Origin: Robiginitomaculum sp.
GTDB taxonomy: Bacteria; Pseudomonadota; Alphaproteobacteria; Caulobacterales; Maricaulaceae
Assembly (NCBI GenBank): GCA_021776525.1
Contig: JAJFFT010000004.1
Location: 124,001 to 188,000, forward strand
Reading direction: 5' to 3'
Length of the DNA: 64,000 nt
Shown: positions 63,553 through 64,000 of the stretch, piece by piece
Position numbering within the stretch: the stretch's first letter is position 1
Layout of the letters: every line of letters begins with the position of its first letter
Position numbers and translations under genes: made by a program
Notes under the pieces: model-generated
The model's input: the letters and a program-made list of their open reading frames with translations, nothing else
Told to the model about the DNA's origin: nothing
Databases searched by the model: none

Positions 63553-64000
63553 ATCACTTTGAACTTCAGTGTCTCTGTGCCATGAGCATGGGCCTCGACC
63601 TGATCGCCGACATGTAACGGGCCAACCCCGGCGGGGGTTCCTGTGAAAACCAGATCACCCGGCTTCAGGTCAAATAATTCTGATAAATGCATCAATAATG
63701 AAACCGGTGGCCACAACATTTGTGCAAGGTCGCCATTTTGACGTTGCTGACCATTGACCGACAGGTTGATGCGGCCACTTAAATGACCAAGAGGGGTGCC
63801 AAGCGGTGTGATCTTTCCAATGGGTGCGCTGCTATCAAAGGCCTTGGCGCTGGTCCACGGCCCGGCGTGTTTCTTTGCTTGCGCCTGCAAGTCGCGCCGC
63901 GTCAGGTCGACCCCAACGGCAAGGCCAAAAACCGCATTTTCGGCTTGCGCTTTACTGGCTTGCTTTAACGGTTTTCCGAGCGCCAGAACCAGCTCAACCT
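63549..64000 (-). CDS. Fumarylacetoacetate hydrolase-family protein (5' end outside window)
   Basis: The frame is open from the window edge, giving the C-terminal 150 residues. VFGLAVGVDLTRRDLQAQAK followed by KHAGPWTSAKAFDSSAPIG, LMHLSELFDLKPGDLVFTGT and PAGVGPLHVGDQVEA are typical of the FAH fold (YcgM/fumarylpyruvate hydrolase group), metal-dependent C-C hydrolases or decarboxylases. The metal-binding Glu motifs lie upstream, outside the window. Confidence 0.88.
   Translation of the reverse strand, partial: VELVLALGKPLKQASKAQAENAVFGLAVGVDLTRRDLQAQAKKHAGPWTSAKAFDSSAPIGKITPLGTPLGHLSGRINLSVNGQQRQNGDLAQMLWPPVSLLMHLSELFDLKPGDLVFTGTPAGVGPLHVGDQVEAHAHGTETLKFKVI

Overview
The window is a piece of an alphaproteobacterial chromosome. 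The evidence is a SciP/DUF1153-type protein, an IalB-type periplasmic protein, moderately high GC, REP-like hairpin repeats of a type common in Alphaproteobacteria, and TonB-dependent nutrient uptake. I cannot name the genus. About the first third (1 to roughly 21,919) is the late half of a prophage. The rest is ordinary, compact host chromosome.

Prophage (1-21919). The left end lies outside the window. The head genes are Mu-like: portal (partial), gpF-type minor head protein, I protease/scaffold, a decoration-like protein, T major capsid, an HI1506-like protein, gp36, gpG-type virion morphogenesis protein and gp37. The tail genes follow phage P2 order: V, a small protein, W, J, I, a membrane protein, H, G, FI sheath, FII tube, E and E', tape measure, U, X, D. 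Nearly all neighbours overlap by 1-8 bases, so this is one late operon. E and E' are joined by a correctly phased GGGAAAC slippery heptamer. One antisense membrane-protein gene (15194-15664) sits in the middle like a moron. The 3' cargo (19714-21836) holds a small unknown protein, a SciP-like regulator, a zinc-finger ORF without a canonical start, a DUF2829 (Tad2-like) protein, a DUF2786 protein and a broken adenine methylase. Two direct repeats 22 bp apart, ending in ACA at 21919, look like the transposase-binding right end of a Mu-type phage.

Host region 22-43 kb. This part holds an SDR dehydrogenase, a DUF1232 protein, an isoaspartyl peptidase, an IalB-like protein, rlmN with a GNAT gene, a class V aminotransferase, tRNA-Met(CAT), and a complete branched-chain 2-oxoacid dehydrogenase operon (E1 alpha, E1 beta, E2, E3) with a divergent Lrp-type regulator. 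Next come a YHS protein, a LysR regulator, a TPR protein, a CelD-like acyltransferase, DUF2306 and DUF2141 proteins, a membrane LytTR regulator overlapping ligA, a TetR regulator with a divergent NAD(P)-binding protein, and a DUF1772 protein.

Pyrimidine catabolism 43-56.6 kb. A TonB-dependent receptor, a YdcZ-type membrane protein, a RutR-type regulator, PreT, PreA, beta-alanine aminotransferase, methylmalonate/malonate-semialdehyde dehydrogenase, beta-ureidopropionase, an NCS1 permease and dihydropyrimidinase together make a full reductive route from uracil or thymine to (methyl)malonate semialdehyde and acyl-CoA. A RutR-like palindrome lies before preT, and a near copy lies before the TonB receptor, which links the two.

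56.6-64 kb. This part has a DEAD-box helicase, a free-methionine sulfoxide reductase, an S9-family lipoprotein whose catalytic His and probably Asp are replaced, ettA, two small proteins and a partial FAH-family hydrolase.

Throughout, in prophage and host alike, there is a family of 22-36 bp hairpin repeats. They have a constant core and variable termini that stay complementary to each other. Several copies lie inside genes.
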